Part shown: one piece after another, positions 49,504-57,631 of the stretch
Layout: each line of letters opens with the position of its first letter
How positions within the stretch are numbered: the stretch's first letter is position 1
Assembly: GCF_002195995.1 (NCBI RefSeq)
Contig: NZ_NHON01000013.1
Coordinates: 34,488-98,487 of the forward strand
Length of the DNA: 64,000 nucleotides
Source: Inquilinus limosus
GTDB taxonomy: Bacteria > Pseudomonadota > Alphaproteobacteria > DSM-16000 > Inquilinaceae
Direction of reading: 5' to 3'
The notes under the pieces: model-generated
Database searches by the model: none
Told to the model about the DNA's origin: nothing
What the model saw: the letters and a program-made list of their open reading frames with translations, nothing else
Made by a program: the position numbers and the translations under genes

Positions 49504-51228
49504 ATGAATCACCTCTATTTTGGTGACAATCTTGATGTCCTGAGGGAGCACATCAAGGACGAAACGGTTGATCTTGTCTACCTAGATCCGCCCTTCAACA
49601 GCAACGCCACATACAACCTATTGTTTCGGTCTGCGTCTGGCCGGCAAGCGGATGCCCAAATCGAGGCTTTCGACGACACCTGGCATTGGGGGGATGCTGC
49701 GGCTGGGGCCTATCACGATGTGATTCGGATGGGTTCTGACGCCGCAGGTCTTCTCCGATCACTAAGGAGTTTTCTCGGCGAAAGCGACGTAATGGCCTAT
49801 CTTGCAATGATGACAGTTCGCCTTATGGAGCTGCATCGATGCCTGCGCCCGACAGCATCGCTCTGTCTGCATTGCGACCCGACCTCAAGTCATTATCTGA
49901 AAATCATTCTGGATTCTATATTCGGATCGGCCGGCTTCAAAAACGAGATCATTTGGAAGAGAACGAGTTCAAAGAGCAACTATAGTCAGGGTACGGATTA
50001 TTTTCCGAGAGTACATGATTCGATTTTATTCTATGGAAAGACGTCGAATGCAATATTTGCTCCAATTTTCATTGATCATGAAGAGAGCTATATCAAAAGT
50101 AAATATCCATACCTTGATGAAGAAGGGCGCCGCTATGGTCTGTGGGACATGACCGGACCAGGAGGGGCCGCTAAAGGGAACCCCAGCTACGAGGTTCTTG
50201 GGGTTACACGTTATTGGCGCTACTCGAAAGAGCGCATGGACCAGATGATCAGAGACGGTAGGGTTTTGCAGTCACGCCCTGGAGCCGTACCGAGAGAAAA
50301 GCGCTATCTGGAGTGCAGCCGCGGCGTAGCAGTGGGCGACGTGTGGGTCGACATCCCTCCGGTCAACTCTCAGGCGCAAGAACGAATTGGTTATCCCACG
50401 CAGAAGCCTCTCGCCCTTCTCGAACGCATCGTTTCCGCGGCATCTAGGCCCGGCGATTTGGTTCTGGACCCCTTCTGCGGCTGTGGCACTGCAGTTCATG
50501 CTGCTCAGAAGCTAGATAGACGCTGGATTGGTATCGACGTGACTCACCTTGCAATCGAGGTAATCGAGGGCAGGATCGTCAAGGCGTTCGATCGGGCCGA
50601 GTTCGACGTGATCGGGCGGCCGACTGACTTCGAAGGGGCAGTAGAGCTGGCCCGCAGGAACAAGCATCAGTTCCAGATCTGGGCCATATGGTTGGCGCAA
50701 GGCACCCCATACCAGGATGGTAAGAAGGGGCGAGACCGGGGAGTGGACGGCCAACGCTTTTTCCCAACCGGCTCGGGCGACGTCGCCCAAGCCCTTATGT
50801 CAGTGAAGGGCGGCGATCATCTCAATCCGGCGATGGTGCGCGATTTGCGTGGTACGATCGAGCGAGAGGGGGCAGCTTGCGGACTATTGATCCTGCTCCG
50901 GCCGCCAACGCGAGAGATGGAGCGTGAGGCGGCAGCTGCTGGAATGACCGATTTGCCCGGCCGGCCGGTCGCTAGAATTCAAATCCGGACGGTTGCCCAA
51001 CTTCTTGATCGCAATGGATTCGACCTTCCGGTTAGCTGGGGCGAGCCGATGCAGCCGGCCGCGGCCGCTGCACGCGAGAAGAAAGCCATCAAGCGCCGCA
51101 AAATCCCTGACCCTCGCCAGAGAGAGATGCTGTTGCCTACGAAGGGGGGAAAGGACGCTTCGGAAGGGGCAGCCCATCAGTCTGTTGCGGCCTCGGCGCC
51201 GACGAGGCGAGCCAGGCAAGGAAGATGA
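49504..51228 (+). CDS. DNA methyltransferase (N6-adenine/N4-cytosine, beta-type) fused to an Mrr-like nuclease domain
   Basis: This 574-residue protein starts at ATG 49504 after a strong GGAGG site. An ATG at 49468 has no ribosome site. The catalytic motif IV VDLVYLDPPFNSN is near residues 24-34, and the SAM motif DPFCGCGTA is at about 322, which is beta-type order. After about residue 390, GRDRGVDGQ, then LMSVKGGDHL and a glycine-rich end match a restriction-type PD-(D/E)xK fold as in Mrr. It is probably a one-protein restriction-modification or defence factor. The methyltransferase half is relatively A+T-rich, so the gene looks acquired. Confidence 0.8.
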   Translation: MNHLYFGDNLDVLREHIKDETVDLVYLDPPFNSNATYNLLFRSASGRQADAQIEAFDDTWHWGDAAAGAYHDVIRMGSDAAGLLRSLRSFLGESDVMAYLAMMTVRLMELHRCLRPTASLCLHCDPTSSHYLKIILDSIFGSAGFKNEIIWKRTSSKSNYSQGTDYFPRVHDSILFYGKTSNAIFAPIFIDHEESYIKSKYPYLDEEGRRYGLWDMTGPGGAAKGNPSYEVLGVTRYWRYSKERMDQMIRDGRVLQSRPGAVPREKRYLECSRGVAVGDVWVDIPPVNSQAQERIGYPTQKPLALLERIVSAASRPGDLVLDPFCGCGTAVHAAQKLDRRWIGIDVTHLAIEVIEGRIVKAFDRAEFDVIGRPTDFEGAVELARRNKHQFQIWAIWLAQGTPYQDGKKGRDRGVDGQRFFPTGSGDVAQALMSVKGGDHLNPAMVRDLRGTIEREGAACGLLILLRPPTREMEREAAAAGMTDLPGRPVARIQIRTVAQLLDRNGFDLPVSWGEPMQPAAAAAREKKAIKRRKIPDPRQREMLLPTKGGKDASEGAAHQSVAASAPTRRARQGR

Positions 51229-51315
51229 CGACCAGACATGCCTGAGAGTGAGGCCCATCACGGCTGCGGCCAATGCTATTGAATCGAGTCGACGCTCTGG
51301 AACATTCAGCGAACC

Positions 51316-51335
51316 CGTCTGGCGTATCGTCTGGC
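51316..51335. other. Candidate integrase arm-type sites, right pair
   Basis: CGTCTGGC at 51316-51323 and 51328-51335 repeats the left pair exactly, with the same 12-bp spacing. It lies 26 bp inside the right att repeat. Confidence 0.5.
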
Positions 51336-51360
51336 GTGGAATTGCCAGAATTGCCGAAAA

Positions 51361-51515
51361 AGAACGGATGCGAACGAAAAAGGCGGAGAACCGCGACCGG
51401 TCTCTCCACCTTCCAAGCCCTTGTCCCGACACGGAAAACCGCGGGGACGTTCGGGAAATTCGATGGTAGCTGGGGAGGGATTTGAACCCCCGACCAAGGG
51501 ATTATGATTCCCCTG
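51361..51515. repeat. attR: right copy of 155-bp direct repeat
   Basis: This copy contains the 3' part of the functional tRNA-Met and its terminator, so the prophage restored the gene when it integrated. It differs from the left copy by A at 51408 instead of G. Confidence 0.9.
51377..51412 (-). terminator. Terminator of tRNA-Met
   Basis: This is the same hairpin as at 10963-10998 but supplied by the phage side. The substitution at 51408 changes one G-C pair into a G-U pair in the transcript. It should still terminate. Confidence 0.7.
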
Positions 51516-51538
51516 CTCTACCACTGAGCTACCCAGCC
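51464..51538 (-). tRNA. tRNA-Met (anticodon CAT), elongator type
   Basis: All arms fold: acceptor GGCTGGG with CCCAGCT (G1-U72 wobble), D-arm GCTC/GAGC, anticodon arm GGGGA-ATCATAA-TCCCT, variable loop TGGTC, T-arm GGGGG-TTCAAAT-CCCTC, and an encoded ACCA end. Length is 75 bases. The G1-U72 pair and GCTACCA end fit alphaproteobacterial elongator tRNA-Met. A lysidine-type Ile tRNA with CAT cannot be fully excluded. The prophage occupies its 3' side. Confidence 0.93.
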
Positions 51539-51651
51539 ATCGGGGCCGAGCGTATACGCGCCCGCCGCGGCCCGTGTCAAGCCGCCCGGGACAGTGTCGC
51601 ACTATCGCCGCATCGCTTGCCGCGGCGGCGGCGCTTCCGGTACCTAGAGAC

Positions 51652-53094
51652 ATGACCGCGATGCCCCTCTCCGTCCGCCGGCTGGCCGCCGCCTTCGTGC
51701 TGAGCGCCGCCGTCGCCGCGCCGTCCTTCGCCCAGGACGCGGCGCCCCCCGTCTCACCGACCGGCGGGCCTCCGCTGGCGGCGCCGGCGCCGCTGCCGGA
51801 CAACCTGCGCATCGCGCCGCAGGCGCAGAGCTTCACCCTCGAGAACGGGCTGCAGTTCATCGTCATCCCGGCCGGCACCGCCCCGGTGGTGACGCAGATG
51901 GTGTGGTACCGCGTCGGCGCCGCCGACGAGGCGCCAGGCCAGTCGGGCATCGCCCATTTCCTGGAACATCTGATGTTCCATGGCACCACCTCGCACCCGC
52001 AGGGCTACTCGCAGGAGCTGGCGGCGATCGGCGGGGTCGAGAACGCCTTCACCACCGCCGATTACACCGCCTACTACCAGTCCGTCGCCAAGCAGAACCT
52101 GCCGCTGGTGATGCGTTACGAGGCCGACCGGATGCAGAACCTCGTGCTCGAGGAGAAGCGCGTCAACGCCGAGCGTGACGTGGTGCTGGAGGAGCGGCGG
52201 ATGCGGATCGAGAACGAGCCGTCGTCGCGCCTGGGCGAGGTGATGAACGCCGTGCTCTATCTCAACCACCCCTATCGCGCGCCGGTGATCGGCTGGCCGT
52301 CGGAGATCGAGGCGCTGCGGCGCGAGACGGCGCTGGCCTTCTATGACCGGTTCTACACACCGAACAACGCCACCGTGATCATCGCCGGCGATGTCGACCC
52401 CGCCGCAGTGAAGGCGCAGGCGGAGGAGATCTACGGGCCGGTCAAGCGCCGGGCCGAGCCGCCGCCGCGGGTCCGGCCGAAGGAGCCGGAGCCGATCGCC
52501 CCGCGACGGCTGGAGCTGACCGACGCCCGCGCCGGCCAGCCCTATCTGCGCCGCAACTACCTGGCGCCCTCGGTGGTGACCGCGGCGCCGGGCGAGGCCG
52601 CGGCGCTGCAGGTGCTGTCGGCGGTGCTGACCGGCGAGACCGGGCGGCTCTACCGCGCCCTGGTGACCGGGCAGGGCAAGGCGGCCATGGCCGGCGCCGG
52701 CTATGACGCCGACGCGCTCGACTACAGCCCCTTTGCCGTCTACGCCGTGCCGCGCGGCGATGTCGCCCTGCCGGATCTCGAGGCGGCGATGGATGCGGTG
52801 CTGGCCGAGGTGCGCGACCGGCCGGTGCCGGAGGAGGAACTGGCGCGCGCCAAGCGCCGCCTGCTGGCCGGCGCGATCTACGGCCAGGACGATCCGGGCG
52901 CGCTGGCCCGGGCCTTCGGCGAGGCGGCGGCGCTGGGCCGCAGCGTCGCCGACGTGCAGGACTGGCCCGGCACCATCGCCGCAGTGAAGGCCGCCGACGT
53001 GCAGAAGGCCGCGCAGACCTACCTGCAGCCGCAGCGCTCCGTCACCGGGTTCCTGACCCGGCCGGCGGACGCGACCCAGGCCAAGCAGCCCTGA
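51652..53094 (+). CDS. M16 zinc metallopeptidase (active type), secreted
   Basis: The signal peptide (LAAAFVLSAAVAAPSFAQ) leads to a 480-residue protein. The zinc and catalytic motif HxxEH is present in GIAHFLEHLMFHG, with the distal glutamate in ERDVVLEERRMRIE. It would act in the periplasm. It precedes an inactive-type partner, as in heterodimeric M16B peptidases. Start ATG 51652 or 51661. Confidence 0.9.
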   Translation: MTAMPLSVRRLAAAFVLSAAVAAPSFAQDAAPPVSPTGGPPLAAPAPLPDNLRIAPQAQSFTLENGLQFIVIPAGTAPVVTQMVWYRVGAADEAPGQSGIAHFLEHLMFHGTTSHPQGYSQELAAIGGVENAFTTADYTAYYQSVAKQNLPLVMRYEADRMQNLVLEEKRVNAERDVVLEERRMRIENEPSSRLGEVMNAVLYLNHPYRAPVIGWPSEIEALRRETALAFYDRFYTPNNATVIIAGDVDPAAVKAQAEEIYGPVKRRAEPPPRVRPKEPEPIAPRRLELTDARAGQPYLRRNYLAPSVVTAAPGEAAALQVLSAVLTGETGRLYRALVTGQGKAAMAGAGYDADALDYSPFAVYAVPRGDVALPDLEAAMDAVLAEVRDRPVPEEELARAKRRLLAGAIYGQDDPGALARAFGEAAALGRSVADVQDWPGTIAAVKAADVQKAAQTYLQPQRSVTGFLTRPADATQAKQP

Positions 53095-53135
53095 CCGTCT
53101 CGGGATGCCTGGAATGGTCCTGCCCTTCTCCTCAC

Positions 53136-53225
53136 TGTCATGCCCGGGCTTGACCCGGGCAGCCAGGGACTCTCGATGTCGCTCCGGGTGGCCCCTGGAT
53201 TGCCGGGTCAAGCCCGGCGATGACA
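53136..53225. repeat. Intergenic palindromic repeat (REP-like)
   Basis: The outer ends TGTCA...TGACA enclose two GC-rich palindromes: GCCCGGGCTTGACCCGGGC and GCCGGGTCAAGCCCGGC. A related element lies at 55918-55994. Such paired repeats are widespread in alphaproteobacterial intergenic regions and may act as terminators or mRNA stabilisers. Confidence 0.75.
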
Positions 53226-53271
53226 CGTTGGGGGAAGGGATGGCCTCCGGCACGAGCCAAGGAAAAACGCT

Positions 53272-54591
53272 ATGAAGCCGATTCTTTCCCCGCTGCGTGC
53301 CGCTCTCGCCGGAGCCGGCCTTCTGCTCGCCGCCGCCACGCTGCCCGCCGCCGCGACCACGATCGACCGCGTGGTCAGCCCCGGCGGCATCGAGGCCTGG
53401 CTGGTCGAGGACCACACCGTCCCGGCCGTCACCGTCTCCTTCTCCTTCGACGGCGGCGCCGCCCAGGACCCGGAGGGCAAGGCCGGGCTGGCCTCGCTGC
53501 TCAGCGAAATGCTGACCGAGGGCGCCGGTCCCTATGACGCGCCGGGCTTCAAGACCGCCCTGGCCGACCGGTCGATCCAGCTCGGCTTCTCCACCTCGCA
53601 GGACTACAATGGCGGCCGGCTGAAGACGCTGACCACCGAGCGCGACGCCGCCTTCGAGCTGCTGCGCCTGGCCCTGGCCGAGCCGAAGCTGGCGCAGGGC
53701 GACCTGGACCGGATCAAGGCCGGTCGCCTGGCCGAGCTGAACTTCCAGGAGAACGACCCCGGCACCATCGCCGACGACCGCTGGTCCGCCGCCGCCTTCC
53801 CCGGCCATCCCTATGGCCGGCCGTCGATCGGCACCAAGGACAGCGTCGCCACCATCGCCACCGCCGACCTGCAGGATCTGCGCCGCCGGATGTTCGCCCG
53901 CGACGGGCTGCGCCTGGCCGTGGTCGGCGACATCGACGCCGCCACGCTGGGCCCGGCGCTGGACCGGGTCTTCGGCGGCCTGCCGGCCAAGGGCGAGCTG
54001 ACGCCGGTGCCGGACATCGTGCCCGCCGCCAAGGGCACCGCGACAGTGCCGATGGCGGTGTCGCAGGCCTCGATCCAGCTCGGCTTCCCCTCGCCGCGGC
54101 GCGACGACCCGGACTATTTCCCGGCGATCGTGATGAACCACATCCTCGGCGGATCGACCTTCACCTCGCGGCTGTACCGCGCGGTGCGCGAGCAGCGCGG
54201 CCTGGCCTATTCGGTCGACAGCAACACCCTGCAGTTCCAGCACACCGGCCTGTTGCTGATCACCGCCGGCACCCGGGCCGACAAGGCGGGGGAGAGCCTG
54301 TCGGTGATCCAGGACGAGATCGCGCGGCTGGCCAAGGACGGCCCGACCGACCAGGAGGTGGCGGAGGCGAAGAGCTATCTGATCGGCAGCTATCCGCTGG
54401 GCTTCGCCTCGCATGACGCGCTGGCGTCCTACGTGCTGTCGCTGCAGCTGGCCGGCCGCGGCCGCGACTTCATCGACAAGTATCCCGGCCTGATCGAGGC
54501 GGTGACGCCCGCCCAGGTGAAGGCCGTGGCCGCCCGGGTGCTGCAGATCAAGGACCCGACCGCGGTGGTGGCGGGCACGCCGGCCAGCTGA
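53272..54591 (+). CDS. M16 family protein without the zinc motif, partner of the preceding peptidase
   Basis: This 439-residue protein has a signal peptide (AALAGAGLLLAAATLPAAA) and the two half-barrel domains of M16 proteins, including the C-terminal R/Y pair (RAVREQRGLAYSVD). Where HxxEH should stand it reads GLASLLSEML, so it cannot bind zinc. It would form a mixed dimer with the active protein at 51652, as described for M16B pairs such as YmxG-like systems. Confidence 0.88.
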   Translation: MKPILSPLRAALAGAGLLLAAATLPAAATTIDRVVSPGGIEAWLVEDHTVPAVTVSFSFDGGAAQDPEGKAGLASLLSEMLTEGAGPYDAPGFKTALADRSIQLGFSTSQDYNGGRLKTLTTERDAAFELLRLALAEPKLAQGDLDRIKAGRLAELNFQENDPGTIADDRWSAAAFPGHPYGRPSIGTKDSVATIATADLQDLRRRMFARDGLRLAVVGDIDAATLGPALDRVFGGLPAKGELTPVPDIVPAAKGTATVPMAVSQASIQLGFPSPRRDDPDYFPAIVMNHILGGSTFTSRLYRAVREQRGLAYSVDSNTLQFQHTGLLLITAGTRADKAGESLSVIQDEIARLAKDGPTDQEVAEAKSYLIGSYPLGFASHDALASYVLSLQLAGRGRDFIDKYPGLIEAVTPAQVKAVAARVLQIKDPTAVVAGTPAS

Positions 54592-54597
54592 CGCGAA

Positions 54598-54624
54598 CAG
54601 CCGGCGCCGGGGAGGCGCCGGCTG
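54598..54624. terminator. GC-rich hairpin at converging gene ends
   Basis: CAGCCGGCGCC (54598-54608) and GGCGCCGGCTG (54614-54624) form a perfect 11-bp stem with a 5-base loop. No T run follows on either side. It lies between the M16-like gene and the leftward lipoprotein and probably serves both. Confidence 0.55.
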
Positions 54625-54633
54625 TGAGGCCGC

Positions 54634-54750
54634 CTAGGGACGGAGGCCGGGGCCGGGCGGTGGCGGCGGTCCCGGAAGGGGCGGCGGAGGCGGCGCGCAG
54701 GCCGCGAGCCCCAGGGTCAGGGCCAAGATCAGGGTCGCAAGGCGGATCAC
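54634..54750 (-). CDS. Small proline-rich lipoprotein, 38 aa
   Basis: The GTG at 54750 follows AGGAGA. The signal IRLATLILALTLGLAACAP has a lipobox (LAAC), and the mature part is almost only Pro and Gly (PPPPPLPGPPPPPG). It is too short for most gene callers. Similar tiny lipoproteins are frequent in alphaproteobacteria. Its function is unknown. Confidence 0.65.
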   Translation of the reverse strand: MIRLATLILALTLGLAACAPPPPPLPGPPPPPGPGLRP

Positions 54751-54896
54751 AAACTTCTCCTGGCCTGTGGGAAGGCCGTGGCCGATCCATGCGTCCCGAC
54801 CTGAGGCACGAGAGGATCTGTCGTCGGGTCGGGACGGGTCGACCATAGATGGCCTGGCCCATGGGCCGGAAGAGGCTGTTTTGTAACGAAATCTTG

Positions 54897-55802
54897 CTAC
54901 GCGGCCTGGGCCTTCCGCGCCCGGCCGGGCAAGGTCATGGCGGCGACGCCGATCACCACCAGCACCAGCCCGTACAGCGCGGTCGGGGCCGGTGTCTCGC
55001 CCAGGGCCAGCACGCCGATCGCCACGCCCACTGGCACCCGCAGATAGGCCTGCGCCATGGTGGCGACCGAGCCGAGCGAGGCGATCAGCCGGAAATAGAG
55101 CACGAAGGCCAGGGCGGTCGAGACCACGGCGAGGCCGGCCAGCGCGCCGAGCGACGCGGCGGAGGGCGTCAGCGTCCAGGGCCGGTCCAGCACCAGGCTC
55201 AGCGGGATCAGCATGGCGGCGCCGGACAGCATCGACCCCGCGGCCGGCACCATCGGGTCCAGCCCCTTGAAGTTGCGGCCGAAGATGGCGGCGACGCCGT
55301 AGCACACGGTGGCCGCCACGATCGCCAGCTGCGGCAGCATCTGCCGGCCGGCGCCCGACAGGGCGTCCAGGCCGATCACCAGGGTGATGCCGGCGACCCC
55401 GGCGGCCACGCCGACCAGCTTGCGGCCGCTCACCGCCTCATGCCGGGTGATCGCCCAGGTGAACAGGAAGGTGAAGATCGGCGAGGTCGAGTTCAGGATC
55501 GCCGCCAGCCCGGCATCGACCTCGGTCTCGGCCCAGGCGATCATGACGAAGGGGATGGTGCTGTTGACCAGCGCCTGCACCGCGAACAGCCGCCAGGTCC
55601 GCCCGTCCGTCGGCATGCGGATGCCGCGCAGCCGCAGCACCAGCAGCAGGATGCCGCCGGCGATCAGGGTGCGCGCGGCGATCAGCGTCACCGGCGGGAT
55701 GGTGGCGACGCCGAGCTTGATGAAGCTGTAGGACGCGCCCCAGACGGTGGCCAGCAGCGCCAGCAGCAGATAGTCGGTGACGGGCGGGCGGTGGGCGGAC
55801 AT
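54897..55802 (-). CDS. EamA-family (DMT) exporter
   Basis: This 301-residue protein has ten predicted helices in two EamA repeats (ATVWGASYSFIKLGVATIPP; ILNSTSPIFTFLFTWAI; GRKLVGVAAGVAGI). A GGAG site precedes ATG 55802. DMT members export amino acids or metabolites. The substrate cannot be read from the sequence. Confidence 0.88.
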   Translation of the reverse strand: MSAHRPPVTDYLLLALLATVWGASYSFIKLGVATIPPVTLIAARTLIAGGILLLVLRLRGIRMPTDGRTWRLFAVQALVNSTIPFVMIAWAETEVDAGLAAILNSTSPIFTFLFTWAITRHEAVSGRKLVGVAAGVAGITLVIGLDALSGAGRQMLPQLAIVAATVCYGVAAIFGRNFKGLDPMVPAAGSMLSGAAMLIPLSLVLDRPWTLTPSAASLGALAGLAVVSTALAFVLYFRLIASLGSVATMAQAYLRVPVGVAIGVLALGETPAPTALYGLVLVVIGVAAMTLPGRARKAQAA

Positions 55803-55917
55803 GGGAGGCTCCTCGATGAGTGCCCCGACCATGCCCTGCGCGCGGGCGCCTGTCGTGCGCGGACGCTGCGGCTGCCGTCGAAATGTGGCGGCTGGTGGCG
55901 AGGCAGCCTTCCTCCTC

Positions 55918-55994
55918 TGTCATTGCCGGCTTGACCCGGCAATCCAGAAGGTGTCGACGCTCTCTGGATGCCCGGGTCAAGCCCGGGCATGACA
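55918..55994. repeat. Intergenic palindromic repeat (REP-like)
   Basis: TGTCATTGCCGGCTTGACCC and the matching TTGCCGGGTCAAGCCCGGGC-type end (TGGATGCCCGGGTCAAGCCC) form the same paired-palindrome design as 53136-53225. It lies in the gap between the exporter and the SCP2 gene. Confidence 0.7.
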
Positions 55995-56035
55995 GGAAAG
56001 AGAAAGCGGAGGAACGATCCTCTACCGTCGGCCGC

Positions 56036-56338
56036 TCAGTCGTCCAGCAGCGCCGCCAGCTTCATTCCTACGGTCAGCGAGCCGTTGGCTTTGATCTTGC
56101 CGGTCATGTAGGCCATGGTCGGGCTCAGCGACCCATCGACCATCCGCCGCAGCGTCTCCGCCTTCATCGTCAGGGTGACATCGGCCGGGGCGTCGCCGAT
56201 CGACACAGCCGGGGCCGGGCCGGTGCCGTCGAGCACGATGAAGCCGTCGGCGCCGAGGTCGAACTTGACGCGGGCGTCGAGCGCGGGGCCGCCGGCAGCG
56301 CGGCCGCGCACGGCTTCGGCGAGGGCGTCGAGCGACAT
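56036..56338 (-). CDS. SCP2 sterol-binding-domain protein
   Basis: This 100-residue protein corresponds to one SCP2 domain: VKFDLGADGFIVLDGTG, DVTLTMKAETLRRMVDG and YMTGKIKANGSLTVGMKLA are the family segments. It binds hydrophobic ligands. The start MSLDALAEAV at 56338 is used instead of the MPMSL extension. Confidence 0.85.
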   Translation of the reverse strand: MSLDALAEAVRGRAAGGPALDARVKFDLGADGFIVLDGTGPAPAVSIGDAPADVTLTMKAETLRRMVDGSLSPTMAYMTGKIKANGSLTVGMKLAALLDD

Positions 56339-56374
56339 GGGCAAAGGGTCCTTTCTGTCCGCGAAATGCTGTGA

Positions 56375-57502
56375 TCAGGCGGCGGCGCGCTCGGCCCGGG
56401 CGATGAAGCCGCCGCCGAGCACGCGGTCGCCGTCATAAAGCACGGCGGCCTGTCCCGGCGCCACCCCGTGCTGCGGCGCATGCAGCTCCAGCACCGCCTC
56501 CCCCGCGCCGGTCAGCCGCACCGTGGCCGGCACCGGCGACTGGGCGGAGCGCAGCTTGGCCTCGACCAGCCGGCCCTCGCGGCCCGGCGTCCGATCCAGC
56601 CAGTTCAGCTCGGTCAGGGCGACGCTGTGCCGCGCCAGCGCCGACCAGGGGCCGACGATCACCCGCCGGGCCTCGGGGTCGAGCCTGACGACATAGAGCG
56701 GGTCGTCGTTGGACTTGCGGCCGCCGATGCCCAGGCCCTTCCGCTGGCCGATGGTGTAGTGGACGATGCCCTGGTGCCGGCCCAGCACGGTGCCGTCGAG
56801 ATGCACGATCTCGCCCGGCCCCACGGCGCCGGGGCGCAGCCGCGCCACCACCTCGCCATAGCGGCCCTCGGGCACGAAGCAGATGTCCTGGCTGTCCGGC
56901 TTGTCGGCCACGACCAGCCCCAGCCGCGCCGCCTCGGCCCGGGTCGCGGCCTTGGCGTTGCCGCCCAGCGGGAAGCGCAGGAAGGCCAGCTGCTCGGGCG
57001 TGGTCGCGAACAGGAAGTAGCTCTGGTCCTTGGCCGGGTCGACGGCGCGGTGCAGCTCCGGCCCCTGCGGCCCCTCGATCCGGCGGACATAGTGGCCGGT
57101 GGCCAGGCAGTCGGCGCCCAGGTCGCGCGCCGTCTCCATCAGGTCGCGGAACTTGACCTTCTGGTTGCAGCGGATGCAGGGGATCGGCGTCTCGCCGCGC
57201 AGATAGCTGTCGGCGAAATCATCCATCACCGCCTGGCCGAAGCGGCTCTCGTAATCCAGCACGTAATGCGGGAAGCCGATGCGGTCGGCCACGGTGCGGG
57301 CGTCGTAGATGTCGGCCCCGGCGCAGCAGGCGCCCTTCCGCTGGATGGCGATGCCGTGGTCGTACAGCTGCAGCGTGATGCCGACCACGTCGTAGCCCTG
57401 CTCGGCGAGCTGGGCCGCGACGACGGAGCTGTCCACGCCGCCGGACATGGCGACCACGACCCGCGTCGCGGCCGGAGGCTTGTCGAAACCGAGTGAGTTC
57501 AT
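56375..57502 (-). CDS. mnmA: tRNA-specific 2-thiouridylase MnmA
   Basis: This 375-residue enzyme makes 2-thiouridine at wobble U34 of Lys, Glu and Gln tRNAs. Visible are the ATP PP-loop ([12 protein letters not shown]), the first catalytic cysteine in [14 protein letters not shown], the second in [10 protein letters not shown], and the C-terminal tRNA-binding domain. ATG 57502 gives a normal N-terminus. The long frame upstream is not part of it. Confidence 0.95.
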   Translation of the reverse strand: MNSLGFDKPPAATRVVVAMSGGVDSSVVAAQLAEQGYDVVGITLQLYDHGIAIQRKGACCAGADIYDARTVADRIGFPHYVLDYESRFGQAVMDDFADSYLRGETPIPCIRCNQKVKFRDLMETARDLGADCLATGHYVRRIEGPQGPELHRAVDPAKDQSYFLFATTPEQLAFLRFPLGGNAKAATRAEAARLGLVVADKPDSQDICFVPEGRYGEVVARLRPGAVGPGEIVHLDGTVLGRHQGIVHYTIGQRKGLGIGGRKSNDDPLYVVRLDPEARRVIVGPWSALARHSVALTELNWLDRTPGREGRLVEAKLRSAQSPVPATVRLTGAGEAVLELHAPQHGVAPGQAAVLYDGDRVLGGGFIARAERAAA

Positions 57503-57631
57503 GGCGGGCAGAATATAGGGGCGGAGCGGCGCCGGGAAAACCGGCGGATGGTCGGGTCGGCCATGCTGGCCTGTTGTCGGACATAACGCGGGATGCGTAC
57601 ACTCACGGCAAAGCGAGGAGGAAAGCCCGGA

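Larger units (their letters stand above)
10947..51515. mobile_element. Complete podovirus-type prophage integrated in tRNA-Met
   Basis: The element is bounded by 155-bp direct repeats (10947-11101 and 51361-51515), so one repeat plus the element spans 40414 bp. The repeats contain the 3' part of tRNA-Met and its downstream terminator. Inside are a tyrosine integrase next to the left end, a CI/Cro switch, replication, packaging, short-tail virion and lysis genes, plus cargo at both ends. I see no contractile sheath, tape measure or long-tail gene. Apart from the RTX cargo gene, no reading frame is obviously broken, so the prophage may be intact. Confidence 0.93.

Noticed and set aside
49504..51228. 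Reading the methyltransferase as a plain type III Mod subunit
   Set aside because: Type III Mod genes are followed by a Res helicase. None is present, and the C-terminal part resembles an Mrr-type nuclease instead.
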